Assembly (NCBI RefSeq): GCF_015710975.1
Contig: NZ_CP049783.1
Location: 2,043,501-2,107,500 of the forward strand
Origin: Paenibacillus polymyxa
GTDB taxonomy: Bacteria; Bacillota; Bacilli; Paenibacillales; Paenibacillaceae
DNA: 64,000 nt
Direction of reading: 5' to 3'
The stretch's first letter is position 1. Each line of letters begins with the position of its first letter. The notes under the pieces are model-generated. The model made no database searches and was not told where the DNA came from. It saw only the letters and a program-made list of their open reading frames with translations. The translations under genes and the position numbers were made by a program. This document shows positions 52,946-62,667 of this stretch, in pieces.

Positions 52946-53683
52946 ATGCTTGCCCTGTTCAAAGTAGAGTGCTTGAAACTGAAAGGTACTAAAATTCTTT
53001 GGTTAAGCATTATTATTTTAGCATTAACCATTGCTTTGGAATTCTATAGTTATACGGGAAGTACCAAATATTCCATTGACCGTGATGGTTGGAATGACTA
53101 CTTTATGAGTGTTGTTATTCTTATTAACTTTTTGACTGGGTATATGAGCTACTATATTTTGACTTGCTATATCTATGCGAGGGAGTATCAAGAGAGGACC
53201 CATATGGCCTTGTTCACAAGTCCGGTTCGTCGGAGTCGTCTTTACTTCAGCAAGCTGCTTGTTATTTATATGTACATCGCTGTCAGCCTTCTGTTGGCAT
53301 TTGGGCTATCTGCGCTGTTGGGTATGTTAATTACGACCAGACCGCTAACCTTTGAAATCGTTATATATCAGCTGGGGATCTTCGCCAAAATGATTCTTAT
53401 GCACGCTATGCTCATCCCGATCATCACGTTCATCGCCATTCGCTGGAGAAAATTTGTGCCCGCCATTATGGGGATGTGTACGGTTATGTGTTTAAATTTT
53501 GTTTTGGTTAATACACCTGGAAATACCTTTTATCCATGGACCGTGCCGCTATTGTTTTCTCCGCACGGCACACTGGGCAGAACATTTACGAATGTCCCTG
53601 GAGGAGTCATCAGTATTTGTTTCATTTTTGTATTGGGGCTCTTATTGGCGTTAAGAAGCTATATCCGTATAGAGACAAAGTAG
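52946..53683 (+). CDS. ABC-2 permease 2 (immunity-type)
   Basis: This 245-residue six-helix permease is a diverged tandem duplicate of the previous gene, with the same motifs in the same order (ECLKLKGTKILWLS; YSIDRDGWNDYF; YAREYQERTHMALFTSPVRRSRLYFSKL). AAAGGAGG precedes its ATG, so it has its own strong site. The order ATPase, permease, permease matches NisFEG-like self-protection systems. It is the last gene of the operon. Confidence 0.82.
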   Translation: MLALFKVECLKLKGTKILWLSIIILALTIALEFYSYTGSTKYSIDRDGWNDYFMSVVILINFLTGYMSYYILTCYIYAREYQERTHMALFTSPVRRSRLYFSKLLVIYMYIAVSLLLAFGLSALLGMLITTRPLTFEIVIYQLGIFAKMILMHAMLIPIITFIAIRWRKFVPAIMGMCTVMCLNFVLVNTPGNTFYPWTVPLLFSPHGTLGRTFTNVPGGVISICFIFVLGLLLALRSYIRIETK

Positions 53684-53767
53684 AATGTGTAAGCAACAAA
53701 GGACGATGAGTGTTCACATAAGATTAGTTTAATAAAGCTGTAAAACGTTGTCGCAAAAGGACGGATT

Positions 53768-53785
53768 TACGTGCTATAATTCCAG
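53768..53785 (+). promoter_or_regulatory. Extended -10 promoter of the type I toxin gene
   Basis: GTGCTATAATTCC includes TG-N-TATAAT, an extended -10 element that can work without a good -35. The leader to the toxin start is about 60 bases and can fold, since GGCGGTCGGC and CTCCCGGAAGGGAG lie within it; the latter contains the ribosome site, so translation may be self-inhibited. Confidence 0.5.
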
Positions 53786-53845
53786 TAACAACAGAATGGC
53801 TTAGGTGGGCGGTCGGCTAAGTCTCCCGGAAGGGAGGTGATGCCT

Positions 53846-53959
53846 GTGGAGGTTAAGGATGCTCTGACATTAATGATGATGTTCGGCACGCTATTAATAG
53901 CGTTGATCGGGTTAATCGTTACGATTGTTATTGCGCTGAACCAAAACAAAAAGAAATAG
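53846..53959 (+). CDS. Type I toxin, small holin-like membrane peptide, 37 aa
   Basis: This 37-residue peptide starts with GTG at 53846, eight bases after GGGAGG, and reads MEVKDALTLMMMFGTLLIAL, then a second hydrophobic block and a basic NQNKKK end. A single helix with a Lys-rich tail and the LTLMMxFG start matches the putative holin-like toxin family (TxpA/BsrG/YonT relatives) of Bacillota. An in-frame ATG at 53840 lies too close to the ribosome site. The gene is too short for standard callers. Convergent overlapping transcription downstream supports a type I toxin-antitoxin unit. Confidence 0.82.
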   Translation: MEVKDALTLMMMFGTLLIALIGLIVTIVIALNQNKKK

Positions 53960-53994
53960 ACCGCCCTGCTCAAGGGGAAAACGGTCTATTTCTT
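53951..53994. terminator. Hairpin at the toxin 3' end, terminator of the antisense RNA
   Basis: AAGAAATAGACCG and CGGTCTATTTCTT are perfect 13-base arms around an 18-base loop. On the minus strand the stem is followed by TTTGTTTTGG, so it should stop the antisense RNA. On the plus strand it begins in the last toxin codons and protects the mRNA end. Confidence 0.7.
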
Positions 53995-54091
53995 TAGATC
54001 GCCTTTGAACAGCCGACCGCTCTTCAAAGCGGCTGTTGCCAAGAGTAGGGATGTTACCAGCATCCTTGCTCTTTTTTAGCATATCCTTCTA
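53975..54091 (-). ncRNA. Candidate antisense antitoxin RNA
   Basis: A minus-strand promoter with TTACAT and TAAAAT 17 bases apart (plus-strand 54121-54126 and 54098-54103) would start an RNA near 54091. It would run over the toxin mRNA 3' region and end at the hairpin at 53951-53994. The overlap with the toxin transcript is about 100 bases and includes the AACAGCCG/CGGCTGTT hairpin at 54008-54037. This is the txpA/ratA type of arrangement. The RNA itself is predicted, not observed. Confidence 0.5.
54041..54077 (+). terminator. Terminator of the toxin mRNA
   Basis: AAGAGTAGGGATG pairs with CATCCTTGCTCTT through a TTACCAG-like loop, with G-T pairs, followed by T6. Confidence 0.75.
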
Positions 54092-54139
54092 TAACTTATT
54101 TTAGCACATCTGAATAATCAATGTAACTGAATGTGACTG

Positions 54140-57100
54140 TTACTTGGTGAAAACTTTAACTTCCTTTGGAGCGAGAGTTACGGTGATCGAGCCGTTGTTA
54201 ATCTGAACGGAGTCGTTGCTTAGCTGGTTGGTCAGGCGGGTTCCGTTGGACAGATTATCGAAGTTGCCAATCGTGCGGGTTTGACTATTCCAGGAGTTGT
54301 TGATAAATACAATGGCCTCGTCGCCATTTTTAGAGCGCTGAAAACTGTAAAAGGAGTCGTCGACCCATTTTTCCTTTTGGCTGCCGTTTTGCAGAGCAGG
54401 GTGGTTGTTGCGCACAGAGTTCAGCTTAGCGATGTACTGATACAGGTCATGGTTGGCGTTGAAATTCATATTCTCCCGATTGGCGGGATCATCTCCGCCA
54501 TTAAAGCCTTGCTCAGTGCCTTGGTAGATGATTGGAATTCCGCGTGACGTCAGAGTAAAGCCCAAAGCAGTTTTGAGCTGTGGCCATTTGTCATAGTTAG
54601 CACCCGGCTTGCCGGAGGCGTCATTCAGGAAACGTTTTACATCATGATTGTCGATAAATACACCGTTGGTCTGAGCATCGCGATAGTAACGATCATCGGA
54701 GTAGCGATCCTTGATTTTTCTCATGGATTGATCGTGTCCGAACACGTCCTTGATTGTATAATACATCGGAAAATCTAGTGCAGCATCAAGATACCGGGTG
54801 TAATCGCCCACATAAGCAGGGTCGCCATGGAAAATTTCACCCATGGTGAAGGTATTGGCAGCTTGGTCAAAATCCTTTAGAAAACCCTTCGGTACATGCT
54901 TGACAGTATCCAACCGCAGTCCATCGATGCCTGTCTCATTAAGCAGCCATTTGATCCAGTTTTTAAGCTCGTTTGCGGTAGCGGGGTTTTCATGATTTAG
55001 GTCATCCAGTCCAGCCACGTCACCATTTTCGATTTTCCATTGATTGTTGGAGTTGTAGTCCCCGTCTGTAATGTCACCATTGTGATGATACCAGTCTGCT
55101 TTGTCAAAAGGAGCCTTGGCGAATCCGTTCCCCGGTTGGAAATCACCTGTGTGATTCACAACTACGTCCACCATCACAGCAATATTTTTGTCATGTGCCT
55201 TGCGAACCAGCTCTTGGAGCTTGTCCATTGTTCCGAGATGCCCATCTACTGCATAAAAATCATACGTATGATAGCCGTGGTAAGCGTATTCACTCTTTTG
55301 CATCGTTACTGGGGTAATCCAGATCGCGGTAAACCCCATATTTTTAATGTAGTCGAGTTTGTTAATAATACCTTGAAAATCGCCACCATGCCACTTGCGC
55401 TGATCACTATTGTTGGAATTGAAGCCACCGTAGTTATCATTGGATGGATCACCGTTGCTGAAACGATCTGTCATGATAAAATAAATGCTCTGTTTGCTCC
55501 AGTCTGTGCTGAGGGAGGTGGGCTTGGAGAGGGTACCCAGATCCATAGGGGTGAAGACGCCCGAAGGCGCCTCCGTTTGAGCTGTTACTTCAACTCCGTT
55601 AGAGTTGGGTGCGTAGGTAGAAGTGCTTACGTTTAAGGATACACCTGAAAGTTTTTCTGTTTGGATAGGTCCTGTAACTTCGTTGAGGTCGGTTGCGTAG
55701 GTGGAAGTCACTACGCTGAGGACGCTCCCGGAAGGTGCCCCTGTTCGGATAGTTCCTGCGGCTCCGTTAGAGCCGGGCGTGTAGGTAGAAGTTCCAGTGC
55801 TGAAAAGGTAGTTTTTGGTATTGTTGCTGTCCCAGTTGTTATTGCCATCATTAAAAGCGGCTTCCAATTGGGAGGCAGAACCGATATCGACGGTAATTTT
55901 AGCATAGCCGCTAATTTCGGCATCCTGCATTTTCACACCAGGTGCAGCAGTCCAGCTACCACCAGCCGGACGGTAGTGAATGTAAGGTGAGTTAAAGCCT
56001 TTTTTGTAGTATACCGTTACTTTGTTAGTTGTACCGCCGCCATCCCCGGGATTCGCACCCGCTGGAGCGCCTGAAGTGATCGTTCCTGCATTGCCACTAT
56101 TACCGGGCGTGTACGTAGAAGTGCCCGTGCTGAAGGAGTAGTTTTTGGTGTTGTTGCTGTCCCAGTTGTTATTGCCGTCGTTAAAAGCGGCTTCCAATTG
56201 GGAGGCAGAACCGATATCGACGGTAATTTTAGCATAGCCGCTAATTTCGGCATCCTGCATTTTCACACCAGGTGCAGCAGTCCAGCTACCACCAGCCGGA
56301 CGGTAGTGAATGTAAGGCGAGTTGAAGCCTTTTTTATAGTATATCGTTACTTTGTTGCCTGTACCGCCATTGTTGTCAGGCTTGGCTTTGCTGATGATAT
56401 ATTGTTTGAATCCACTCAACTCACCGGTTGGTGAGCCATCATTGTTGACGAGATTGTTGATGCGTAATAACGTAAACCCGTGATAACCGAACTTCGTGAT
56501 TTTCTCCTCGATTTTTTGGAAGCCGCTGCCGCCTGTCGGAAGTGCATTTTCACCATTCAGGCGAACACCCTTGGCATTCGCGATGGAGGAGACGGTATCA
56601 ACCAGGGTGGACGGCAGCGAATAATTCGGTGCTGTGCCACTGTCACTCATCTCCAGGCAAGTAAATGTCAAGTCTAGATCGGCATCCTTGAATTTCTGAA
56701 TGAGACGGTTGTAATCATAATATCCACCCGCTTGTTCTGTGCCGTGCGGCATGGCAGGATTGTTCATTTGCCAGTGCAGACCAGAAATTTTGGCCCCGAT
56801 CCGGACACCAAACACAGAATCGAAGTTTTTGTGGGCCGCTGCTCCGATGACACCTAGATGCTTCTCAAGCACACTTTGGTACCACGATAGGAAATCCTTT
56901 CCATACGCGGAATTATACCCGCCGTTCGTGTAAAATCCGTCTCCGTCGGTCGGTGGATTGATTTGGCTAAGGCTGGTAAGCTTGGTGCCCCAAGCAGCAT
57001 TAATCTTGTCCAATGATCCGTACTTGTCATTCATAGCTGTGCGGAATGCATTTTTGGCTGTTTCAGTATAAGCTTGGAACTTGCCTCGTCCCGGGTAGCT

Positions 57101-57730
57101 CCATCCTGCTGCTGGATAGTAGGATGGATAGCGCAATTCCCCGGAAGGACCGCCGCTCAAATAAATTTTGGGAATGATACTTTTATACCCGGCAAAGTTT
57201 TCAGCGAATGAGGCATACAGCTCATCATATTGTTTACCGGTTCCGCTCCACAATGGGGAAAGGGCTTCACTATTGGCATAGCCGCTTTCGTCTTTGAACT
57301 GCATCTCATCTGCACTGCCCTTGCTCGACAGCCAGCTTGGTAGTGGGATGTTGCAGTCATCTCCTACATTTCCTCCACACTTATGCGTTGAGATGATAGG
57401 AACCCACTTCAGTCCCGCTTCTTTCACAGCATTTGCATAGGTTTTGTAGTAACTCCAATCGAACTGGTTATCTCCTGCGCTCTCCACATAGCCCCACCAG
57501 ACGTCGGTAGTGATGGCATATACGCCATTGTTTTTCAACGTTTGTAGCTGCTTTTTAAAGGAACCCCAGTCATTGATTTTCGCCAGCGGTCCCATAACGG
57601 AAGCTTGAAAATCATCTGCAACCGCAGCGCTCGCCGTATTAGAGGGTGAGCCAATGAAGGCGGTCAGAGACAGCACAAGGCTTAGTAGAAGCATACACCC
57701 TTTTTTCCATAGACTTCGATACAAGGTCAA
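54140..57730 (-). CDS. Beta/alpha-amylase precursor (GH14, two CBM25, GH13)
   Basis: This 1196-residue secreted enzyme combines two starch hydrolases. After a signal peptide ending near NTASA come a GH14 beta-amylase (about 40-450, with catalytic Glu in GGPSGELRYPSY and LNGENALP), two almost identical CBM25 starch-binding domains (about 458-545 and 568-655), a Ser/Thr-rich linker with degenerate STYxP repeats, and a GH13 alpha-amylase (about 740-1110, with GLRLDTVKH, MGEIFHG and FIDNHD) plus a C-terminal beta domain. The TTG at 57730 lies nine bases after GGGGAGG and gives 1196 residues, the length I recall for the P. polymyxa enzyme. An ATG at 57739 abuts the ribosome site. Both products, maltose and maltodextrins, are released outside the cell. 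Confidence 0.95.
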   Translation of the reverse strand: MTLYRSLWKKGCMLLLSLVLSLTAFIGSPSNTASAAVADDFQASVMGPLAKINDWGSFKKQLQTLKNNGVYAITTDVWWGYVESAGDNQFDWSYYKTYANAVKEAGLKWVPIISTHKCGGNVGDDCNIPLPSWLSSKGSADEMQFKDESGYANSEALSPLWSGTGKQYDELYASFAENFAGYKSIIPKIYLSGGPSGELRYPSYYPAAGWSYPGRGKFQAYTETAKNAFRTAMNDKYGSLDKINAAWGTKLTSLSQINPPTDGDGFYTNGGYNSAYGKDFLSWYQSVLEKHLGVIGAAAHKNFDSVFGVRIGAKISGLHWQMNNPAMPHGTEQAGGYYDYNRLIQKFKDADLDLTFTCLEMSDSGTAPNYSLPSTLVDTVSSIANAKGVRLNGENALPTGGSGFQKIEEKITKFGYHGFTLLRINNLVNNDGSPTGELSGFKQYIISKAKPDNNGGTGNKVTIYYKKGFNSPYIHYRPAGGSWTAAPGVKMQDAEISGYAKITVDIGSASQLEAAFNDGNNNWDSNNTKNYSFSTGTSTYTPGNSGNAGTITSGAPAGANPGDGGGTTNKVTVYYKKGFNSPYIHYRPAGGSWTAAPGVKMQDAEISGYAKITVDIGSASQLEAAFNDGNNNWDSNNTKNYLFSTGTSTYTPGSNGAAGTIRTGAPSGSVLSVVTSTYATDLNEVTGPIQTEKLSGVSLNVSTSTYAPNSNGVEVTAQTEAPSGVFTPMDLGTLSKPTSLSTDWSKQSIYFIMTDRFSNGDPSNDNYGGFNSNNSDQRKWHGGDFQGIINKLDYIKNMGFTAIWITPVTMQKSEYAYHGYHTYDFYAVDGHLGTMDKLQELVRKAHDKNIAVMVDVVVNHTGDFQPGNGFAKAPFDKADWYHHNGDITDGDYNSNNQWKIENGDVAGLDDLNHENPATANELKNWIKWLLNETGIDGLRLDTVKHVPKGFLKDFDQAANTFTMGEIFHGDPAYVGDYTRYLDAALDFPMYYTIKDVFGHDQSMRKIKDRYSDDRYYRDAQTNGVFIDNHDVKRFLNDASGKPGANYDKWPQLKTALGFTLTSRGIPIIYQGTEQGFNGGDDPANRENMNFNANHDLYQYIAKLNSVRNNHPALQNGSQKEKWVDDSFYSFQRSKNGDEAIVFINNSWNSQTRTIGNFDNLSNGTRLTNQLSNDSVQINNGSITVTLAPKEVKVFTK
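55786..56020. repeat. CBM25 coding repeat, copy 2
   Basis: This copy matches the one at 56116-56350 almost fully, offset by 330 bases (110 codons). The core at 55851-55987 (137 bases) is identical to 56181-56317. Confidence 0.9.
56116..56350. repeat. CBM25 coding repeat, copy 1
   Basis: Partner of the repeat at 55786-56020 inside the amylase gene. Identity without even synonymous changes over 137 bases points to recent duplication or gene conversion. Confidence 0.9.
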
Positions 57731-57774
57731 ACCGATCATCCTCCCCAAAAGCATAGTCTAATTCGACAACATTT

Positions 57775-57788
57775 TGTAAACGTCTACA
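57775..57788 (-). promoter_or_regulatory. cre-like box upstream of the amylase gene
   Basis: TGTAAACGTCTACA (reverse TGTAGACGTTTACA) matches cre except for one position in either direction and is nearly palindromic. It lies about 45 bases before the amylase start, close to where repression would be expected. Confidence 0.55.
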
Positions 57789-57901
57789 AAAATAGTATAA
57801 AGCAAGCGGTTGCATAAAAAAGAAGAATTTATTGCACATTCAGAGTGGACAAATATGACATTTTGCGTTAGCAACCGTGTGCATAAATTAGACCATGCGA
57901 A

Positions 57902-57937
57902 AAAAGACACAGGTCTGAGTAAGACGTGTGTCTTTTA
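57902..57937. terminator. Hairpin between the amylase upstream region and the GH67 gene
   Basis: AAAAGACAC and GTGTCTTTT are perfect arms with TCT/AGA pairing inside. On the minus strand it follows the GH67 stop by about 65 bases and probably terminates that operon. Confidence 0.7.
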
Positions 57938-58002
57938 TGGTATTCCCGTGAAAGGGGAGGCAAAACCCAGTGTGTATGCAAGCAACGTATGAGGCTATCT
58001 GC

Positions 58003-60261
58003 TTAATAGATAGGGCGATTTTTTTCGTCGGGAATACCACTTTTGCGATAAAAATACGTATTGATCCGATCCCGCCATTCCTTGGCGTGCTCAGCCTGAT
58101 GCTCCAGCCGCGTCAGCACCTGTTCATAGATCAATTCATTTAGATGCTCCCGCAGACTAATCCATGTTGCTTGGAGATGGGCCGCACGTTCGGCACCTTC
58201 AAAATGAGTATCATAAATATGCTGTATGACCGTTTGGCCGGAGTGGAGCACGTGCGTATAAGGAACATGGTGAAAGAATAAGAGCAGCTCATCTGGACAG
58301 GTGTCTGTAGATTCGTAGATTTCGGCAACAGGAGGAAAATATTGTCCTGCATAGCCCGTTCCAGTTGCAGTCGTCCGATCTACCCCGATCCCCCAGCAAT
58401 CGGCAAAATGGTAGGTGCCCCACATCGAATATTCATATCCATCAACATCCGGCCCATAGTGGTGATTGGGACTGACCATCCAGCCGACCCCCAGAGGGGC
58501 GGTATAGGACTCATAGATATTCCAAGAATCGAGCAGCATTTGCTTAATAGTAGGAATCAACTCAGGATCGCCGTAGTCCTTGCCTTGATTGCTAAATGTT
58601 AGCCGAACCCATTCATCCGCGATTTCATCTGCGGATAGATCCGGGTCCCATGCCAACCGGCCGTAGCCGTAAAGATTGGACTGGGCGAGCAAATGTCCGG
58701 TCCAATTGGTGTCTGCACCAATATTGGAAACAGCGGCTATTCCAAAGTTCGTGCCCTTGGGAACATGATTCGTTGGCTCCTCCTGGAAACTGCCGCTGCC
58801 TGCATGGACAGTAGCCTTCCTGTGATGAGAACCAGATTCGCTGTTGCTATGCAAAACACCACTTACGATGCGCTTGATGGTGGAGCCTTTTCCCTGTGCG
58901 TAGGTGTCAAAATCAAGCACTTCCTTCCATTGCGGAACCAGGTAACATAGATGCTTTTGTTGTCCGGTATACTCCTGTGCAATTTGGAACTCCAGCAGTA
59001 CCTGAGTGGCTTCCAGCGCGCCGAACAGAGGGGAGACAGGCTCTCGCACCTGAAAATCCATAGGGCCATTTTTAATCTGTAAAATGACATTATCCCGGAA
59101 CAGTCCATCCAGCGGTTTAAAATGGTCAAAGGCCGCGCGAGCCCGATCCGTCTTGCGGTCACGCCAGTCCTGTTTGCAGTCGTAGACAAAGCAACGCCAA
59201 ATCACACGTCCGCCATAGGGCCGTAGTGCATCCGCCAGCATATTGGCTCCATCGGCGTGGTGGCGTCCATAGCTGAAGGGTCCGGGCCGATTTTCAGAAT
59301 CGGCCTTGACCACAAAACCACCCAGATCGGGAACGGCTGCGTAAACCTCCTGTGCTTTGGTCTGCCACCATTCAGCTACACCGGGGTCCAGAGGATCGGC
59401 TGTGGTTAATCCACCGAGCTGTATCGGGCTGGCATAGTTAATGCTCAAGTAGATTTGGATACCATAGGGGCGAAATACGGCTGCTACTTTGGCTACATCA
59501 GGTAAAAACCGATCTGTGATCAGCTCAGTTTCTACCTGATGGACATTCACATTGTTAATGGATAACGCCTGAATGCCTACAGAAGCAAGTAGACGGGCAT
59601 AGTCTCGAAGGCGCTCTATATTTGTAGTAAAGGCATTGTTGTTGTAGAAAATAGATGCCCCGGCATATCCACGTTCAACACTACCATCCATGTTATCCCA
59701 GTGATTAATCATGCGAATGGAGTTAGCCGGATTAGACAGCAGGTCTAGAGTGGGAGCGTGCAATGATTCCCCGGCAGTGGGCTTCAGATTGCCGTCTAGT
59801 CCTCCTTGCAGGTAGCGCAGCAAATGAAAGACTCCATACAATACTCCTTTTGACGTCTGCCCCGCAACTATAAGGCACTGTCCTTTGATATCATCGTGAT
59901 CTTGCCCAGTTGAATCTGCAAGTTTCGGCACTTCTACTCCGCGAATTCGGTAGCCTTCTGCGCTCACTTCTGCCTGTTCTTCTGCACTAAACCGTTCTGC
60001 GATACATGGATGGTCTTGGAGCGTACCCAGCGCAACGAATGGTACATTGACAGGAACGGTACTTATCTTCGGCTGTTGTCCGAACATGGAAGCCAATCCT
60101 TGCCGAAGCTCACTCGCAGCCGTTTGAAGCACTTCATCATCTGTTTCATGAACCACGATGACTCTGCACCAAGCAGGCATTTTTTCTATAAGACGAGCGC
60201 GGTGGTAGTGTAGCCAAGCGTCACAGCCGCTCCCTTTGGGCATATCCATACGCTTGCTCAT
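58003..60261 (-). CDS. aguA: Alpha-glucuronidase (GH67)
   Basis: This 752-residue cytoplasmic enzyme removes (4-O-methyl)glucuronic acid from the non-reducing end of xylo-oligosaccharides. The order is an N-terminal beta domain (about 1-160), a central TIM barrel with [15 protein letters not shown] (catalytic Asp/Glu near 315-325) and SINNVNVH, and a C-terminal helical domain. There is no signal peptide, as in Geobacillus AguA. AAAGGAGG precedes the ATG. It follows the GH52 gene by 41 bases on the same strand, so both act on imported xylan fragments. The importer is not in this window. Confidence 0.93.
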   Translation of the reverse strand: MSKRMDMPKGSGCDAWLHYHRARLIEKMPAWCRVIVVHETDDEVLQTAASELRQGLASMFGQQPKISTVPVNVPFVALGTLQDHPCIAERFSAEEQAEVSAEGYRIRGVEVPKLADSTGQDHDDIKGQCLIVAGQTSKGVLYGVFHLLRYLQGGLDGNLKPTAGESLHAPTLDLLSNPANSIRMINHWDNMDGSVERGYAGASIFYNNNAFTTNIERLRDYARLLASVGIQALSINNVNVHQVETELITDRFLPDVAKVAAVFRPYGIQIYLSINYASPIQLGGLTTADPLDPGVAEWWQTKAQEVYAAVPDLGGFVVKADSENRPGPFSYGRHHADGANMLADALRPYGGRVIWRCFVYDCKQDWRDRKTDRARAAFDHFKPLDGLFRDNVILQIKNGPMDFQVREPVSPLFGALEATQVLLEFQIAQEYTGQQKHLCYLVPQWKEVLDFDTYAQGKGSTIKRIVSGVLHSNSESGSHHRKATVHAGSGSFQEEPTNHVPKGTNFGIAAVSNIGADTNWTGHLLAQSNLYGYGRLAWDPDLSADEIADEWVRLTFSNQGKDYGDPELIPTIKQMLLDSWNIYESYTAPLGVGWMVSPNHHYGPDVDGYEYSMWGTYHFADCWGIGVDRTTATGTGYAGQYFPPVAEIYESTDTCPDELLLFFHHVPYTHVLHSGQTVIQHIYDTHFEGAERAAHLQATWISLREHLNELIYEQVLTRLEHQAEHAKEWRDRINTYFYRKSGIPDEKNRPIY

Positions 60262-60302
60262 ATTATTTGAACCTCCTTTGGGCGAGTGAGGGTTCGTTCG
60301 TC

Positions 60303-62501
60303 TTAGACATGCTGCTTCTCATCTTGACTCATATGCTGAGGGAGGGTAAACCGATTCCCTTTGCCTTCATACAGCCACAAAATAGCGGTAACCCCGCGTG
60401 GGTAATATTTGCTGCCGTGGGCAATGCCGGAGAGCATTTGGTCGCTCCAGCACCAATAGGATTCTTCAGGATGGAGGAGCCATGAAACATGGGCTGCGTC
60501 AGCCGCCTGCCCCGTTTCCTGCCAAGGCAGTTCCAGCAGCTCACGGGCAATAAACTGAGACAGATAGATTTTGCTCAACCAGGAGTTGTTACTGGTCGAG
60601 GATAGCTTCCAGCCTCCGTCTTCAAATAGACAAACTCCTGGTACCAGTACGGTTTGCAAATGGCGTCGAAGTGCTTGGATATATTCACCGAACCGCCCAT
60701 CAGGCTCAAGCGCATCCTCGCATCCTGTAAAATAGGGGAAGATCAGCCCTTCAATGGCAGGAATAATCTGTGAGTCGTTGCCTTCCTTAATGACTGCAGG
60801 GATATAGCCCTTGTCTGTCATGTGAGCGGTGATCGATGCTGCGCATTTGTCTGCCTGTGAGCCAGCTTCCTGTGAAAGGGAGTTAAGCCCCTTTGAGGCA
60901 AATATCTTTTCAAGCGCAACATATACCGCCCAGCATTTGCTGCCTAAATAAATGTTATTGCGGGACTGACCCAAGGATACATCTAGACTATCGTAAGTCG
61001 TAATTTCTGCGCCTCCCTGGGTTCTTGAGCTATCCAGGCCCATTAAGCCGTTTCGCTGTGCCGGATCTGGATGATCCCGCCGCAGCATGCTTTCGAAGCA
61101 GTCGCACAAGACAGGCAGCATACGTGTCGTAAATGACTGATCCTGTGTCTGCTCGATATATACCGTGGCGCAGCAAAGCCAGTTCACCAGTTCCTCGTGG
61201 CTCATGTAAGAGAAGCAGTCGTCAATCCCTGCCAGTTCATAACAGGAATACCCTTGCCGGGAGAACACATTGGCCACGCCCATATCATGTGTAAACGTGA
61301 TCCCACCGGGATAGGCCTGTTCCTCCCCCGGGAAGCGTACTTCATCCCGATAGCTGTACCGTTGGACAAACCACTCCAGCTCGTTGCGCACCGTCCATGG
61401 ATTCAAAATCAATTCATAATAAAGCTGATCTGCCGTCAGATCGAGTGTATTCATCATTCGGTACTCGCCTTCGTTCACAATCCAGATCGGTTCGCCATCC
61501 TCTTGCTGACTGAGCAATTGAGTGCTGCCGTAATAGCTGTGAATGGCCTGAGCGAGCATAAATTTCTGATCCAGACTCAAGCTCGCCGATTCGATCCAGT
61601 CGTTCGCCTGAACACAGGCTGCGGTTAGGTTGGTAAAATGCTTCAACGCATAGCTTCCCACGTCTTCGATATCCTTGAACAGTCGGGTATAGTAATATGA
61701 TGCTTCGATACCTGTTGTCACAATGCCGCCGCGATAAAAACATATAGCGAAGGCATACGTGCGCTTCTCTCCTGCGGGAACGTCCATCAGGAGCGCACCC
61801 GTTGCACCTAAGCCAAAGGATAAGTTATCAGCCATGGCCTCCCCAAGTAGCTTCTCCATCGCAAATCCGCTGGCAGGTACCGCTTCGCTGCTGTTGGTCA
61901 CAATAGCAGTGCTTCGTCCTTGACCGATGCCTGTGAGTCTTTCCTTCAATCGGGTAGAATCCATAGCGTCCCTGCGTGGATCTTCTCCTATAATGCGTAT
62001 GCCGCTATACGGGTCACTGCCCTGGTAGCCGAAAAAGGCTCTCCGTGCAGTAGCACCCTGTGTATTATCGATCGTTAGCTCAGCAAATACTGCCGGAACC
62101 AACGCTGCCCGCAGCTCATCTATGCCGGCAATTCCCGGCTCGGGTACCGGGCGAACGGGAGAGTACAGCCGGAATGTCAAATCGCCTGCCTGCCATGTAT
62201 CGGTTCCTGCTTTTAGCTCACGGGTGATGTCCTGATCGGCAAAGGCAACGAGTAGAGGCTCCGTTTTTTTATCCTTTTTCTCCACATCATAACGGGTACT
62301 TTCATCCTGTATGGATGCAAAAAAGGGAAGCGCCTCATATGATCCGCCATCCCTGGATTGCAGCCCGATGTATACATTTTCATCAGCAGGCTTGCCCAGC
62401 TCCAGGCCGAGTCCGCCGCGGTTACCCTTAAACCCGAGTGTAAAGCTGGAGAATGAACCGATAGGTGCATGCTGCGTGTTATAAAATATATTTTTCGACA
62501 T
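60303..62501 (-). CDS. Beta-xylosidase (GH52)
   Basis: This 732-residue cytoplasmic enzyme splits xylo-oligosaccharides to xylose. It aligns by eye with Geobacillus XynB along its length: [21 protein letters not shown] near the start, the nucleophile Glu in [17 protein letters not shown] [10 protein letters not shown] near 345, the general acid Asp in [13 protein letters not shown] near 500-510, and [15 protein letters not shown] near 645. GAAAGGGG lies seven bases before the ATG. It is first in an operon with the GH67 gene and divergent from an AraC regulator. Confidence 0.93.
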   Translation of the reverse strand: MSKNIFYNTQHAPIGSFSSFTLGFKGNRGGLGLELGKPADENVYIGLQSRDGGSYEALPFFASIQDESTRYDVEKKDKKTEPLLVAFADQDITRELKAGTDTWQAGDLTFRLYSPVRPVPEPGIAGIDELRAALVPAVFAELTIDNTQGATARRAFFGYQGSDPYSGIRIIGEDPRRDAMDSTRLKERLTGIGQGRSTAIVTNSSEAVPASGFAMEKLLGEAMADNLSFGLGATGALLMDVPAGEKRTYAFAICFYRGGIVTTGIEASYYYTRLFKDIEDVGSYALKHFTNLTAACVQANDWIESASLSLDQKFMLAQAIHSYYGSTQLLSQQEDGEPIWIVNEGEYRMMNTLDLTADQLYYELILNPWTVRNELEWFVQRYSYRDEVRFPGEEQAYPGGITFTHDMGVANVFSRQGYSCYELAGIDDCFSYMSHEELVNWLCCATVYIEQTQDQSFTTRMLPVLCDCFESMLRRDHPDPAQRNGLMGLDSSRTQGGAEITTYDSLDVSLGQSRNNIYLGSKCWAVYVALEKIFASKGLNSLSQEAGSQADKCAASITAHMTDKGYIPAVIKEGNDSQIIPAIEGLIFPYFTGCEDALEPDGRFGEYIQALRRHLQTVLVPGVCLFEDGGWKLSSTSNNSWLSKIYLSQFIARELLELPWQETGQAADAAHVSWLLHPEESYWCWSDQMLSGIAHGSKYYPRGVTAILWLYEGKGNRFTLPQHMSQDEKQHV

Positions 62502-62519
62502 ATATTGAAACCCCTTTCA

Positions 62520-62548
62520 TGATAAAATTTAACATTGACTAACTTCAA
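62520..62548 (-). promoter_or_regulatory. Possible promoter of the GH52-GH67 operon
   Basis: On the minus strand TTGAAG and TTATCA are 17 bases apart (plus-strand 62543-62548 and 62520-62525). The -10 is poor, which would fit an activated promoter controlled by the divergent AraC protein. Confidence 0.4.
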
Positions 62549-62667
62549 TTAGAGCCTAGCATGACATGTGCCGAGGAACCATTGTCAAATCGCTCAACTA
62601 TTTATCCAAATCGCGCTGGAAACGATATACTGGAGTATATCGATATATGTAAGCCAGGAGGGAGAAC

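Noticed and set aside
55040-55636. Long plus-strand open frame (198 codons) inside the amylase gene
   Set aside because: It lies wholly antisense to the GH13 part, has no ribosome site and its composition mirrors the coding strand.
55786-56350. Repeats as a mobile element or CRISPR array
   Set aside because: Only two in-frame copies encoding protein modules; no spacer-repeat pattern or transposase is present.
57810-57992. 60-codon plus-strand frame upstream of the amylase gene
   Set aside because: No ribosome site, overlaps a terminator hairpin, and the translation has no recognisable pattern.
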